From an uncultured Treponema sp. (GTDB lineage Bacteria; Spirochaetota; Spirochaetia; Treponematales; Treponemataceae): a DNA stretch of 14,718 nt. The DNA lies in contig CALAEZ010000035.1 in NCBI GenBank assembly GCA_937891125.1, positions 1-14,718 on the forward strand. The letters run 5' to 3'. Below, in pieces: positions 6,037-13,708 of the stretch (positions are counted from its first letter, which is position 1; every line of letters starts with the position of its first letter). The notes under the pieces are model-generated. The model was not told where the DNA came from. It searched no databases and saw only the letters and a program-made list of their open reading frames with translations. Made by a program: the position numbers and the translations under genes.

Positions 6037-8562
6037 ATGCAAACAGCCACAGCTACAAAACCGACGACAAAAACGCTCGTGCTCTCTCCGCAGGAAGAGC
6101 GGATTCAGGAAAATCAAGGGCAGATTACTTTTACGGTAAAAGGTAGCGCTAGCTCCCAAAAGAGCCGCATCCAGAAGATTTTCGACAGCTTTAAGGACTC
6201 AAAATCGACCGTTGACGTGCAGCGGGCCCGCTATTTTACCGAAAGCTTTAAAGAGACCGAAGGCGAAGCATTGAGCCTGCGCTGGGCAAAGGCGCTCTAC
6301 CACATTGCAGAACACATCGAGGTGACGATTGACCCCCACCAGCTGCTGGCAGGCCGCGTCGGAAAAGCAGGCAAATACGGCCTTTTGTACCCCGAGCTCG
6401 ACGGCTGCTTTTTACGCCAGTTCGTCAAACAGGCGCAGAACCGCGTTGAATCTCCGTTTGACATTGCGCCGGACGATGTTCGCGTTATCGAAGAAGAAAT
6501 CGCTCCGTACTGGGAAGGAAAGACATACTACGACGAGCTCAGCCGCTCGTTTCCCGAGGACGTGCTCCGCGTCACCTACGAGCCGAAAGACTTGTTCACC
6601 AGCCGCTACATCGTAAACGAAACCTCATCCATGCGCTCTGCCCTGCAGTGGGTGCACGACTACAAAAAAGGCATCGACGAAGGCTTTGAAGCGATTAAGG
6701 CAGAAGCTCAGGCAAAGCTTGAAGCGCTCAATCCGCTCGATCCAGCAGAAAGCATCGACAAAGCGCAGTTCTTGCAGAGCATCATCATCGTAAGCGACGC
6801 GATTATCCTGTGGGCGCACCGCCATGCACTCAAAGCGGCGGAACTTGCCGCAACAGAGCAGGACGCAGCGCGCAAAGCAGAGCTTGAAACGCTTGCAAAA
6901 ATCTGCGAGCGCGTTCCCCGCTACGGCGCTACAACCTTCTACGAGGCGGTGCAGTCGCAGTGGTTCATCCAGATGTTCAGCCGCTTAGAGCAGAAGACCG
7001 GAGCGACGATCTCAAACGGGCGCATGGACCAATATCTGTGGCCGTACTACGAAAAAGACGCACGCGAAGGACGCATCACGCGCGAGCAGGCAAAAGAGCT
7101 CTTCCAGTGCATGTGGCTGGGCATGGCGCAGTATCAGGATTTGTATGTAAGCCCCGCAGGTGTCAAATTCAACGAAGGCTACGCGCACTGGGAAGCGGTC
7201 ACGGTCGGCGGCGTTGACAGAGACGGCTACGACGCGACAAACGAGCTTACCTACATACTGCTTGAAAACAAGCGCGAGTTCCCGCTGAACTACCCGGATC
7301 TTGCGGCGCGCATCCATGCTTCAAGCCCGGCGCGGTATCTGCACGAAGTTGCGGAGACGATTAAAGACGGCGCTGGCTTTCCAAAGCTTTTAAACGACGA
7401 GGAGATTATCCCGCTTTTGGTCTCAAAAGGCGCGGATTTTGCGAACGCCAACGACTACGCGGTCTCTGGCTGTACCGAAGTGCGCATGCCCAACCTCGAC
7501 ACGTTCACAACGCCGTGCGCATTCATCAACATCGGCTCTCTGGTAGAGCTTACGCTGTACAACGGCCGCATGAAAAAATACGGCGACGAGCTTCTGACGA
7601 TTGAAACCGGCAATGTCCGCGATTTTGCGACCTGGGAAGATTTCTACGCGGCATTCGTAGCCCAAGAAAAACAGATTCTGCGTCTCTTTTTCAAGCAGCA
7701 GTATGTGGCAAACCGCGTGCGCCCCAAGCATTTTGCCTCTCCGCTCGGAAGCGCCTTGCACGCGCTCTGCATGAAAGCCGGCTGTGACTTACACAGCCAG
7801 CATGTTCCCGGCGGCCTTGACCTCGGCTTCTTCGACTTTATCGGGCTGGGCACCGTCGCGGATTCGCTTGCAGCAATCAAAAAGAACGTATACGAAGAAA
7901 AGACAATCAGCTGGGATGAGCTTTTGGCAGCGCTTGACGCAGACTTTGCAGGCTACGAGGCAGTGCGCGCGCGCTTGCAGCGAAGTCCGGCGTATGGAAA
8001 CGACGCCCCCTATGCCGACAGCATCGCAAAGGACATCGACCGCATTGCCGTCGAGTTTGCACACGAAAACTCAAAATACCTCGGCATGCAGCTGGATTTG
8101 CGCTATGTAAGCCAAAGCGCAAATGTGCCCTTCGGCAAGGTTGTCGGCGCTCTTCCCAACGGACGCAAGGCAGGCACTGCGCTGTCTGACGGCTCATCGG
8201 CAAGCCAGGGCGCGGACATTCACGGGCCGACCGCAGTGCTCATGTCGAACTTCCGCACCAAAAACACCGCGCTGAATAACCGCGCCTCGCGCCTTTTAAA
8301 CATCAAGTTCAGCCCGTCAACCGTAAGCGGCGAGCAGGGGACCGATCGCATTGTCTCGTTCATCAAAACATGGAGAGACTTAAAGCTCTGGCACTTGCAG
8401 TTCAACATCATCAATCAGGAAACACTTCTGAAGGCGCAACAGCACCCGGAACAGTACCGCAGCCTTCTGGTGCGCGTCGCAGGCTACAGCGCCTACTTTG
8501 TGGAGCTGAGCCCGGAGCTACAGAACGACATCATTCTGCGCACCGAGCACGCAAGCTTGTAG
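6037..8562 (+). CDS. Glycyl radical enzyme, probable C-S lyase related to isethionate/dihydroxypropanesulfonate sulfite-lyases
   Basis: This 841-residue cytosolic GRE starts at ATG 6037, preceded by AGAGGT (6027-6032); the upstream TTG at 6019 has no such site. The active-site loop is SGCTE (Cys479, Glu481) and the radical site is VRVAGYSAYFVELSPE (Gly816), followed by RTEH. From memory, IslA of Bilophila uses R189, Q193, W374, C468, E470, R678 and G805. Here Arg200, Gln204, Trp385, Cys479, Glu481, Arg689 and Gly816 all sit at exactly +11, so this is a close structural match with an 11-residue longer N-terminus. The position of IslA F682 is Gln693 here, so the substrate may differ. There is no Cys-Cys pair, so it is not a pyruvate formate-lyase. 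It heads an operon with its activase, an Ssu-type importer and a MetY-like enzyme, which fits organosulfonate use. GRE membership is certain, the sulfonate-lyase group likely, the substrate unknown. Confidence 0.9.
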   Translation: MQTATATKPTTKTLVLSPQEERIQENQGQITFTVKGSASSQKSRIQKIFDSFKDSKSTVDVQRARYFTESFKETEGEALSLRWAKALYHIAEHIEVTIDPHQLLAGRVGKAGKYGLLYPELDGCFLRQFVKQAQNRVESPFDIAPDDVRVIEEEIAPYWEGKTYYDELSRSFPEDVLRVTYEPKDLFTSRYIVNETSSMRSALQWVHDYKKGIDEGFEAIKAEAQAKLEALNPLDPAESIDKAQFLQSIIIVSDAIILWAHRHALKAAELAATEQDAARKAELETLAKICERVPRYGATTFYEAVQSQWFIQMFSRLEQKTGATISNGRMDQYLWPYYEKDAREGRITREQAKELFQCMWLGMAQYQDLYVSPAGVKFNEGYAHWEAVTVGGVDRDGYDATNELTYILLENKREFPLNYPDLAARIHASSPARYLHEVAETIKDGAGFPKLLNDEEIIPLLVSKGADFANANDYAVSGCTEVRMPNLDTFTTPCAFINIGSLVELTLYNGRMKKYGDELLTIETGNVRDFATWEDFYAAFVAQEKQILRLFFKQQYVANRVRPKHFASPLGSALHALCMKAGCDLHSQHVPGGLDLGFFDFIGLGTVADSLAAIKKNVYEEKTISWDELLAALDADFAGYEAVRARLQRSPAYGNDAPYADSIAKDIDRIAVEFAHENSKYLGMQLDLRYVSQSANVPFGKVVGALPNGRKAGTALSDGSSASQGADIHGPTAVLMSNFRTKNTALNNRASRLLNIKFSPSTVSGEQGTDRIVSFIKTWRDLKLWHLQFNIINQETLLKAQQHPEQYRSLLVRVAGYSAYFVELSPELQNDIILRTEHASL

Positions 8563-8583
8563 CAGAAAAAGGAGCGTTTCACG

Positions 8584-9558
8584 ATGGCAGATACGGCAGG
8601 CGCAAACGCACAAGACGCAGGCGCAGTCGGACGCATTTTCAACATCCAGCACTTTTCGGTGCACGACGGTCCGGGAATCCGCACGGTCGTGTTCTTTAAG
8701 GGCTGTCCGCTCCGCTGTGCCTGGTGCGCAAACCCGGAATCGCAGGTGCGTAGCATACAGCTTGGCTGGACGAGAGGCAGTTGCATCGGCTGCAAAAGCT
8801 GTGAAAAACGCCTTGCACACCTGGGCTGCCGCTTTGAGCCGGTTGCAGAGCCTGCCAGCGGAAACACAGCAGACCGCACACCGGTTCGCCTTGTCTGGAA
8901 CAAGGACGCTTTGCCGGATGCCGCGGAAATCGACCGCGTCTGTCCGAGCGGAGCTTTGCACGCAATCGGCCGGGACGTGAGCGTAGCTGACGTGCTTTCC
9001 GAAGTGGAGAAAGACAGCGCGTTTTACGCAGAAAGCTCCGGCGGCATGACACTAAGCGGCGGCGAGCCGCTTTTGCAGGCGGACTTTGTGCTTGCGCTGT
9101 TGCGCGAAGCCGGAAAACGCCGCTTGCACCGCGCAATGGAAACAACAGGGCTTTGCAAAAGCGAAACATTTTTGCGCATAGCAGGAGAGCTTGACTACCT
9201 GCTGATGGACGTAAAAACCTGGTCGCCTGAGCTGCACGAACAGTGGACAGGCGTGACAAACGAAGTGATTTTGCAAAACCTTGCCGATGTCCGCCGCAAC
9301 TACCCTGCGCTTCCGATTCTGGTGCGCACGCCGGTCGTGCCGGGCGTAAACGACAGCGAAGGCGAGATTGGCGAAATTGCGCGTTTTGTGCGCTCGCTCA
9401 GGGGCAACACCGGCTACGAACTTTTGCAGTATCACAAGCTGGGAGAACCAAAATATGCATCGCTGGGGCGCAACTACGAGCTTTCCGGCGCGGAGCTTTC
9501 AAACGAGCGCTTTACCGAATTAAAACAGTTTGCGGAGAGGATTGTACATGAAGGATAG
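8584..9558 (+). CDS. Glycyl radical enzyme activating enzyme (radical SAM)
   Basis: The protein has 324 residues and a good GGAG site (8571-8574) nine bases before ATG. Its role is to install the glycyl radical on Gly816 of the GRE encoded 21 bases upstream, using S-adenosylmethionine and a [4Fe-4S] cluster. The cluster motif is C41-x3-C45-x2-C48, after the family's HDGPGIRTVVFFKG segment. A ferredoxin-like insert follows with Cys67, Cys70, Cys73, Cys82 and, after a gap, Cys120 (CPSGAL). Later landmarks are MTLSGGEPLLQ (SAM binding), METTG, LLMDVKTW and RTPVVPGVND. The insert has only five cysteines, whereas many GRE activases carry eight for two extra clusters, so perhaps only one auxiliary cluster is bound. 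Its 3' end overlaps the permease gene by 11 bases. Confidence 0.95.
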   Translation: MADTAGANAQDAGAVGRIFNIQHFSVHDGPGIRTVVFFKGCPLRCAWCANPESQVRSIQLGWTRGSCIGCKSCEKRLAHLGCRFEPVAEPASGNTADRTPVRLVWNKDALPDAAEIDRVCPSGALHAIGRDVSVADVLSEVEKDSAFYAESSGGMTLSGGEPLLQADFVLALLREAGKRRLHRAMETTGLCKSETFLRIAGELDYLLMDVKTWSPELHEQWTGVTNEVILQNLADVRRNYPALPILVRTPVVPGVNDSEGEIGEIARFVRSLRGNTGYELLQYHKLGEPKYASLGRNYELSGAELSNERFTELKQFAERIVHEG

Positions 9559-10312
9559 ATTACAAAAAGGAGCAGGCTACGCCGCCGAATACATCTCGCT
9601 GTTGTGCGCAGTCATCATAGTGTGGCTCATCGCAGGCGCACAGGGAAAACTCAATCCGGTGATTATGCCGACCGTTCCGCGCATTGTCGAAACATTCTGG
9701 CATCTTTTGACCGCAGGCGGCCTCTTAAAACACTGCTGGATAAGCCTTGCGCGTGTTCTGCAGGGCTATCTGCTTGCAGCCGTGCTCGGCATTGTACTCG
9801 GAATCCTCATTGGACTTTCAAAGCATTTAGAGCGCATCACGCGCCTTGTCATTCAGATTATAAAACCGATTCCGCCGATTGCATGGATTCCGCTTGTCAT
9901 TCTGTGGTTCGGCATTGGCGAGGCAGGCAAAATCTACCTGATTTTCCTCGGCGGCTTTTTTACGATTCTGATTAACGTGATTGACGGCATTCATCAGACC
10001 GACGCAAAGCTCATCGAAGTGTCGCACATCCTTGAAACACCGTTTTTGAAGCGCGTATTCCTGATGGAGATTCCGGGTGCGGCAGCAAACATCTTTACCG
10101 GACTGCGCACAGGACTTACATCCTGCTGGATGTGCGTGGTCGCAGCAGAGCTTGTGTCGAGCACTACCGGCTTGGGCTACATGATTATGAATGCGCGGCA
10201 GTACGGCAAGACCGACGTCGTCATCGTGGGAATGCTTTTCATCGGCCTGATTGGAAAAATCATGGATTCGCTTTTGCATGTAGTCGAAGCAAAAGTGATT
10301 CGCTGGGCGTAA
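9548..10312 (+). CDS. ABC transporter permease, SsuC/TauC type (second copy)
   Basis: This 254-residue membrane protein has the usual six or so segments. ATG 9548 lies 11 bases inside the activase gene and is served by GGAGAGG just upstream, which argues for this start over an earlier in-frame TTG. The family segment PIPPIAWIPLVILWFGIGE and the EAA-loop region (AKLIEVSHILE, then IPGAAANIFTGLRTGL) are clear and align with the first permease (2064-2810). Divergence is substantial, as between paralogues rather than a recent duplicate. Unlike the first system, this one has its own ATPase and binding protein immediately downstream. Translational overlap with the activase ties import of the substrate to the radical enzyme. 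Confidence 0.92.
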   Translation: MKDRLQKGAGYAAEYISLLCAVIIVWLIAGAQGKLNPVIMPTVPRIVETFWHLLTAGGLLKHCWISLARVLQGYLLAAVLGIVLGILIGLSKHLERITRLVIQIIKPIPPIAWIPLVILWFGIGEAGKIYLIFLGGFFTILINVIDGIHQTDAKLIEVSHILETPFLKRVFLMEIPGAAANIFTGLRTGLTSCWMCVVAAELVSSTTGLGYMIMNARQYGKTDVVIVGMLFIGLIGKIMDSLLHVVEAKVIRWA

Positions 10313-10339
10313 TGGAAAAATCGCAAGGACGGGAAAACT

Positions 10340-11122
10340 ATGTTAGAAAAAACAGAGCCGTGCATAACGGTTTCGCATGTAGAAAAAAGCTTTATACAGG
10401 ACGAAAAAACGCTCAAAGTGCTCGACGACATAAGCTTTACGGTAAACAAAGGCGAGATTCTCTGCATTGTCGGCAGCTCCGGCTGTGGCAAAAGCACCCT
10501 GCTCCGCGCGATTGCAGGCCTGGACACTGCATTCAGCGGCAGCATCACCGTAAACGGAGAGCCGGTAACTGGCGTAGACAGCTCGCGCGGCATGGTCTTT
10601 CAGGAGCACCGGCTGTTTCCGTGGCTCACGGTTGAGCAGAACGTCGGCTATGCCTTAACTGGCGTGCCGAAAGACGAAAAAAAGCGCGCAGTCCAAAAAA
10701 GCATTGCGCTCGTAAACCTGCAGGGCTTTGAAAAGTCGTACCCAAAGCAGCTTTCAGGCGGCATGGCGCAGCGGGCCGGCATTGCGCGCGCGCTGGTAAA
10801 CAAGCCGCCGGTGCTGCTTCTGGATGAACCCTTCGGCGCGCTCGACACGTTTACCAAAATCAGTATGCAAAAAGAGCTTAAACGCATTCAGCGCGAAGAA
10901 GGCACGACGATGGTGCTTGTCACCCATGACATCGAAGAAGCGGTGTTCCTTGCAGACAAGGTAGTCGTCCTTTCCTCGCGCCCGGGAAGCATAAAAAGCA
11001 CGGTACAGGTGGAACTGCCAGAACCGCGCAACCGAAACAGCATCGACTTTCTGCGCATCCGCAAGAAGATTTACGATCAGTTCTTTACGGAAGAGCAGAT
11101 AGAAGAGGAATACAATATTTAA
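10340..11122 (+). CDS. ABC transporter ATP-binding protein, SsuB/TauB type
   Basis: The protein has 260 residues and all ATPase motifs: Walker A GSSGCGKST at residues 45-53, Q-loop VFQEHRLFPWLTV, signature LSGGMAQRAGIARAL, Walker B VLLLDEPFGALD, and the switch His in LVTHDIEEA. The Q-loop wording and the ALDTFTK segment are typical of the nitrate/sulfonate/taurine (SsuB/TauB) branch. It should energise the permease encoded 27 bases upstream. Because the first Ssu-type permease in this window has no adjacent ATPase, this subunit might serve both. AAGGA (10324-10328) is the probable ribosome binding site. Confidence 0.95.
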   Translation: MLEKTEPCITVSHVEKSFIQDEKTLKVLDDISFTVNKGEILCIVGSSGCGKSTLLRAIAGLDTAFSGSITVNGEPVTGVDSSRGMVFQEHRLFPWLTVEQNVGYALTGVPKDEKKRAVQKSIALVNLQGFEKSYPKQLSGGMAQRAGIARALVNKPPVLLLDEPFGALDTFTKISMQKELKRIQREEGTTMVLVTHDIEEAVFLADKVVVLSSRPGSIKSTVQVELPEPRNRNSIDFLRIRKKIYDQFFTEEQIEEEYNI

Positions 11123-11138
11123 TACGCTGGAGGAGTGT

Positions 11139-12149
11139 ATGAAAAAAACAACTGTTGTGATTGCAGCCGCACTGGCTGTGTTTGTATCTTTGCCGACCTT
11201 TGCGGCAAAGGAGAAGAAAGCGAAAAAGGCTAAGAAAGGCACAGATGTCGTCCGCATCGCCATTCAGCCGTCGGCAGCGTTCATTCCGCTGTATGTCGCC
11301 CGCGAAAAAGGCTGGATTGAAGAAGCGCTCGCAAAGAGCCAGGTATCGGTTGTCTGGAACGATTTTGAGTCCGGTCCGCCGATGAATGAATCGCTTGCAG
11401 CAGGCAAGAGCGACATCGGCGTTATCGGAGACGTTCCGACGGTAAGCGCAATAGCTGCCGGCCAGAAAAACGAGGTTGTCGGCGTGCCTGCAAACGGTCC
11501 TGACGCATACGCCGTGCTTGCAAAGGCAGACAATGCCGCAATCAACTCGGGCGCAGATTTGAAGGGCAAAAAAGTGGCGACCGTCATCGGTTCTACCGGC
11601 CACAATCTGATTAAGAAAGTCGTTGAGAAAAACGGCTTTACGCTTTCAGACATCGAGCTGATTAACATCAGCGCAGGAGACGCAGGCAGCGTGCTTGCAA
11701 CCGGCAGCGTTGACGCAGTTGTCATCTGGGAGCCGAACGTAACACGCCTGGTCGATAACGGCACTGCAAAAATCGTTGCACAAGGCTCTGACACAAGCCT
11801 GCGCGGCACAAACACCTTTGTCGCACGCAAAGCATTCACACAGGCACAGCCGGAAACCGTCAGCGTCATTCTGGAGCAGTTTGCACGCGCAGTGCAGGCA
11901 CTCCCGACACTCGACGAGGCAACGCTTTCTAGCGTCGCATCAAAACTCGGTCTGGATGCAAGCCAGGTAAAGAAGATTCTGCCGAAGTACAACTTTGCCG
12001 TAACCGTAGACAGCGTGGACGCAGCCGCTTTGCAGGACACGATACAGTTCCTCGTAGGCATCGACGTGCTTTCAAAGGAATATCAGATAAAAGAGTACAT
12101 TAACACCAGCTATTTTGAAAAATCTGGTGCAGCAAACTACTTGAAATAA
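11139..12149 (+). CDS. ABC transporter periplasmic substrate-binding protein, SsuA/TauA type
   Basis: The protein has 336 residues. The signal peptide (about residues 1-22, ending in a TFA-A type cleavage site) lacks a lipobox Cys, so this protein should be free in the periplasm, unlike the first binding protein. A Lys-rich linker (KEKKAKKAKK) follows. Mature landmarks of the SsuA/NMT1 fold are VRIAIQPSAAFIPLYVAREKGW, then KSDIGVIGDVPTVSA, then DLKGKKVATVIGSTGHNL, then DAVVIWEPNV. The WEP segment near a domain hinge is common in sulfonate/nitrate-type binders. GGAGGAG (11128-11134) gives strong initiation. Its place behind the GRE, activase, permease and ATPase suggests it captures the GRE substrate or a precursor. 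The exact ligand cannot be told from sequence. Confidence 0.92.
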   Translation: MKKTTVVIAAALAVFVSLPTFAAKEKKAKKAKKGTDVVRIAIQPSAAFIPLYVAREKGWIEEALAKSQVSVVWNDFESGPPMNESLAAGKSDIGVIGDVPTVSAIAAGQKNEVVGVPANGPDAYAVLAKADNAAINSGADLKGKKVATVIGSTGHNLIKKVVEKNGFTLSDIELINISAGDAGSVLATGSVDAVVIWEPNVTRLVDNGTAKIVAQGSDTSLRGTNTFVARKAFTQAQPETVSVILEQFARAVQALPTLDEATLSSVASKLGLDASQVKKILPKYNFAVTVDSVDAAALQDTIQFLVGIDVLSKEYQIKEYINTSYFEKSGAANYLK

Positions 12150-12164
12150 CAAAAGGGAAAATCT

Positions 12165-13394
12165 ATGGGCTTTGTAACAGATTCACTGCATAAGAGTGTG
12201 ACGAGGGAAAAAGGACACGGCGCGACGTTGCCGCCGGTCTATCAGGTGAGCGCATTTGCCGCAGAAAGCATGGAAGGGCTGGAGGCAGTCTTTACCGGAA
12301 AGGCAGCAGGCTTTGCCTACACGCGCATCGGAAATCCCACGGTCGCCGCTTTTGAGCAGCGGATCTGTGCGCTTGAGCACGGCTTTGGCGCGGTTGCGAC
12401 TGCCTCTGGCATGGCGGCAATCAGCCAGGGCCTGCTCAATTTCTTAAGCGCCGGCGACGAAATCATCGCCTCAGGCGGCCTGTACGGCGGCACGATTCAG
12501 CTTTTTACGCTGCTCCGCCAGATTGGCATAACCGTGCGCTATGCAGAGCACCTGTCGCCGGAGAGCATCGAATCACTTTACACGCCTCAGGTAAAAGCCG
12601 TATTCGCCGAAGTCATCTCGAACCCCGGCCTTGAAGTGCTCGACATAGCCGCGCTTTCCAAAGCTGCGCACAAAAAAGGCCTTCCGCTGATTATCGACAA
12701 CACGACCGCAACGCCGTTTCTGTTTCATCCGATAGACGCAGGCGCTGACATTGTGATTCACTCATCGTCAAAATACATCAACGGGACGAGCAACAGCATA
12801 AGCGGCGTCATTATCGATTCCGGCAGATTCAACTGGGATTTTGAGCGCTACCCGGCACTCAAAGGCTTTGCCTCGTTCAAAAAGCTCGCATACCTGGTGC
12901 GCCTGCGGAAAGACGCGTGGGCAAGCCTTGGCGGCTGCCTCTCGCCGTTCAACGCATACATGAACATCATCGGGCTTGAAACGCTCGGCCTTCGCATGGA
13001 GCGCATCTGCAAAAACGCGCACGCGCTTGCAACGGCGCTCTCCGCTGTCGACGGCGTGAGCGTGCATTATCCGCTTCTTGCTACGGACAGCCAGCGCGAG
13101 CTCTGTGAAAAACAACTTTCCGGCTACGGCGGCGGCATCCTTACGCTGCGCGTCGGGTCAAAAGAAAAAGCATACAAAATCGTAAACGCGCTCAAAATCG
13201 CAACCGTCGCCTCCAACATCGGGGACGTGCGCACGCTCGTCATCTGCCCCGCGCAGACGCTTTTCCTGCACAACACCGAAGCCGAGCGCATCGCCGCCGG
13301 CGTGTTTGACGACACGATTCGCGTCAGCGTCGGCATAGAGGATGCGGAAGATTTGATTGCAGATTTTACGCAGGCGATTGCAAAGGCAGAATAA
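12165..13394 (+). CDS. Cys/Met-metabolism PLP enzyme, O-acetylhomoserine sulfhydrylase (MetY)-like
   Basis: The protein has 409 residues of fold-type I. Landmarks are TLPPVYQVSAF, FAYTRIGNPTVAAFE, the SGMAAI phosphate-binding segment, VISNPGLEVLDI, IIDNTTATPF, and SSSKYINGTSNSISGVI with the PLP-lysine Lys203. The DNTxATP wording and the C-terminal LSPFNAYMNIIGLETLGLRMERI favour MetY (O-acetylhomoserine + sulfide to homocysteine) over cystathionine or methionine gamma-lyases, but exact activity is not settled. It is last in the GRE-ABC operon, 15 bases after the binding-protein gene with AAGGGA as ribosome binding site. This suggests it captures sulfur released from the imported compound, or cleaves a thiol-containing product. 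Its PLP could come from the nearby pdxST. Confidence 0.88.
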   Translation: MGFVTDSLHKSVTREKGHGATLPPVYQVSAFAAESMEGLEAVFTGKAAGFAYTRIGNPTVAAFEQRICALEHGFGAVATASGMAAISQGLLNFLSAGDEIIASGGLYGGTIQLFTLLRQIGITVRYAEHLSPESIESLYTPQVKAVFAEVISNPGLEVLDIAALSKAAHKKGLPLIIDNTTATPFLFHPIDAGADIVIHSSSKYINGTSNSISGVIIDSGRFNWDFERYPALKGFASFKKLAYLVRLRKDAWASLGGCLSPFNAYMNIIGLETLGLRMERICKNAHALATALSAVDGVSVHYPLLATDSQRELCEKQLSGYGGGILTLRVGSKEKAYKIVNALKIATVASNIGDVRTLVICPAQTLFLHNTEAERIAAGVFDDTIRVSVGIEDAEDLIADFTQAIAKAE

Positions 13395-13410
13395 AGACAG
13401 AAAGTCTTTA
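13392..13410 (+). terminator. Weak hairpin at the end of the glycyl radical enzyme operon
   Basis: A seven-base stem (TAAAGAC 13392-13398 with GTCTTTA 13404-13410) with a five-base loop starts at the stop codon of the MetY-like gene and is followed by GATTTTC. The stem is AT-rich and the T run is short, so it may be only a leaky terminator. Confidence 0.25.
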
Positions 13411-13486
13411 GATTTTCCCGTCAAGAAGATACAATTTTTACAAAACTATGCTAAAATACAGATGTTGATTCTGATGGAGGTGCATT

Positions 13487-13708
13487 ATGATGACAGCTGT
13501 AAAAGCGTATTTTGATGGGAAAAATTATATAACTCAGGGAAATGTCGCTGTAAAACCTAACCAACGGGTGATCATTACCTTTCTTGACGAATTTGAGCCT
13601 GTAAAACGCAACTTGAAAAAATATGTCGGCACAATAAGCAAAGAAGATTCTGACATTATTTCGCAGACGGTAGCGGATGGACGTAAGGTAGACTGCGATG
13701 AATGGTAA
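13487..13708 (+). CDS. Antitoxin of a VapBC-type pair
   Basis: This small 73-residue protein (or 72 if the second of two adjacent ATGs is used) is preceded by GGAGG (13476-13480). The N-terminal half, KAYFDGKNYITQGNVAVKPNQRVIITFLDEF, resembles short beta-rich antitoxins that pair with PIN-domain toxins; the C-terminal half is charged and probably wraps the toxin. Its stop overlaps the toxin gene by 11 bases, the usual arrangement for coupled synthesis. An AT-rich TAAAAT (13452-13457) could be its -10 box, without a convincing -35. Codon use is AT-richer than that of the neighbouring operon, suggesting separate acquisition. Confidence 0.75.
   Translation: MMTAVKAYFDGKNYITQGNVAVKPNQRVIITFLDEFEPVKRNLKKYVGTISKEDSDIISQTVADGRKVDCDEW

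Noticed and set aside
6037..8562. Pyruvate formate-lyase or choline TMA-lyase identity for the glycyl radical enzyme
   Set aside because: No Cys-Cys pair as in pyruvate formate-lyase; the Arg/Gln/Trp/Arg set at constant offset fits the sulfonate-lyase group better; no microcompartment shell genes or choline-utilisation partners are present.
11264..12061. Long open frame of 265 codons on the minus strand opposite the second binding protein
   Set aside because: It is a shadow of strongly biased codons on the other strand; it has no ribosome binding site or recognisable motif, and the plus-strand gene is a clear SsuA-type protein.
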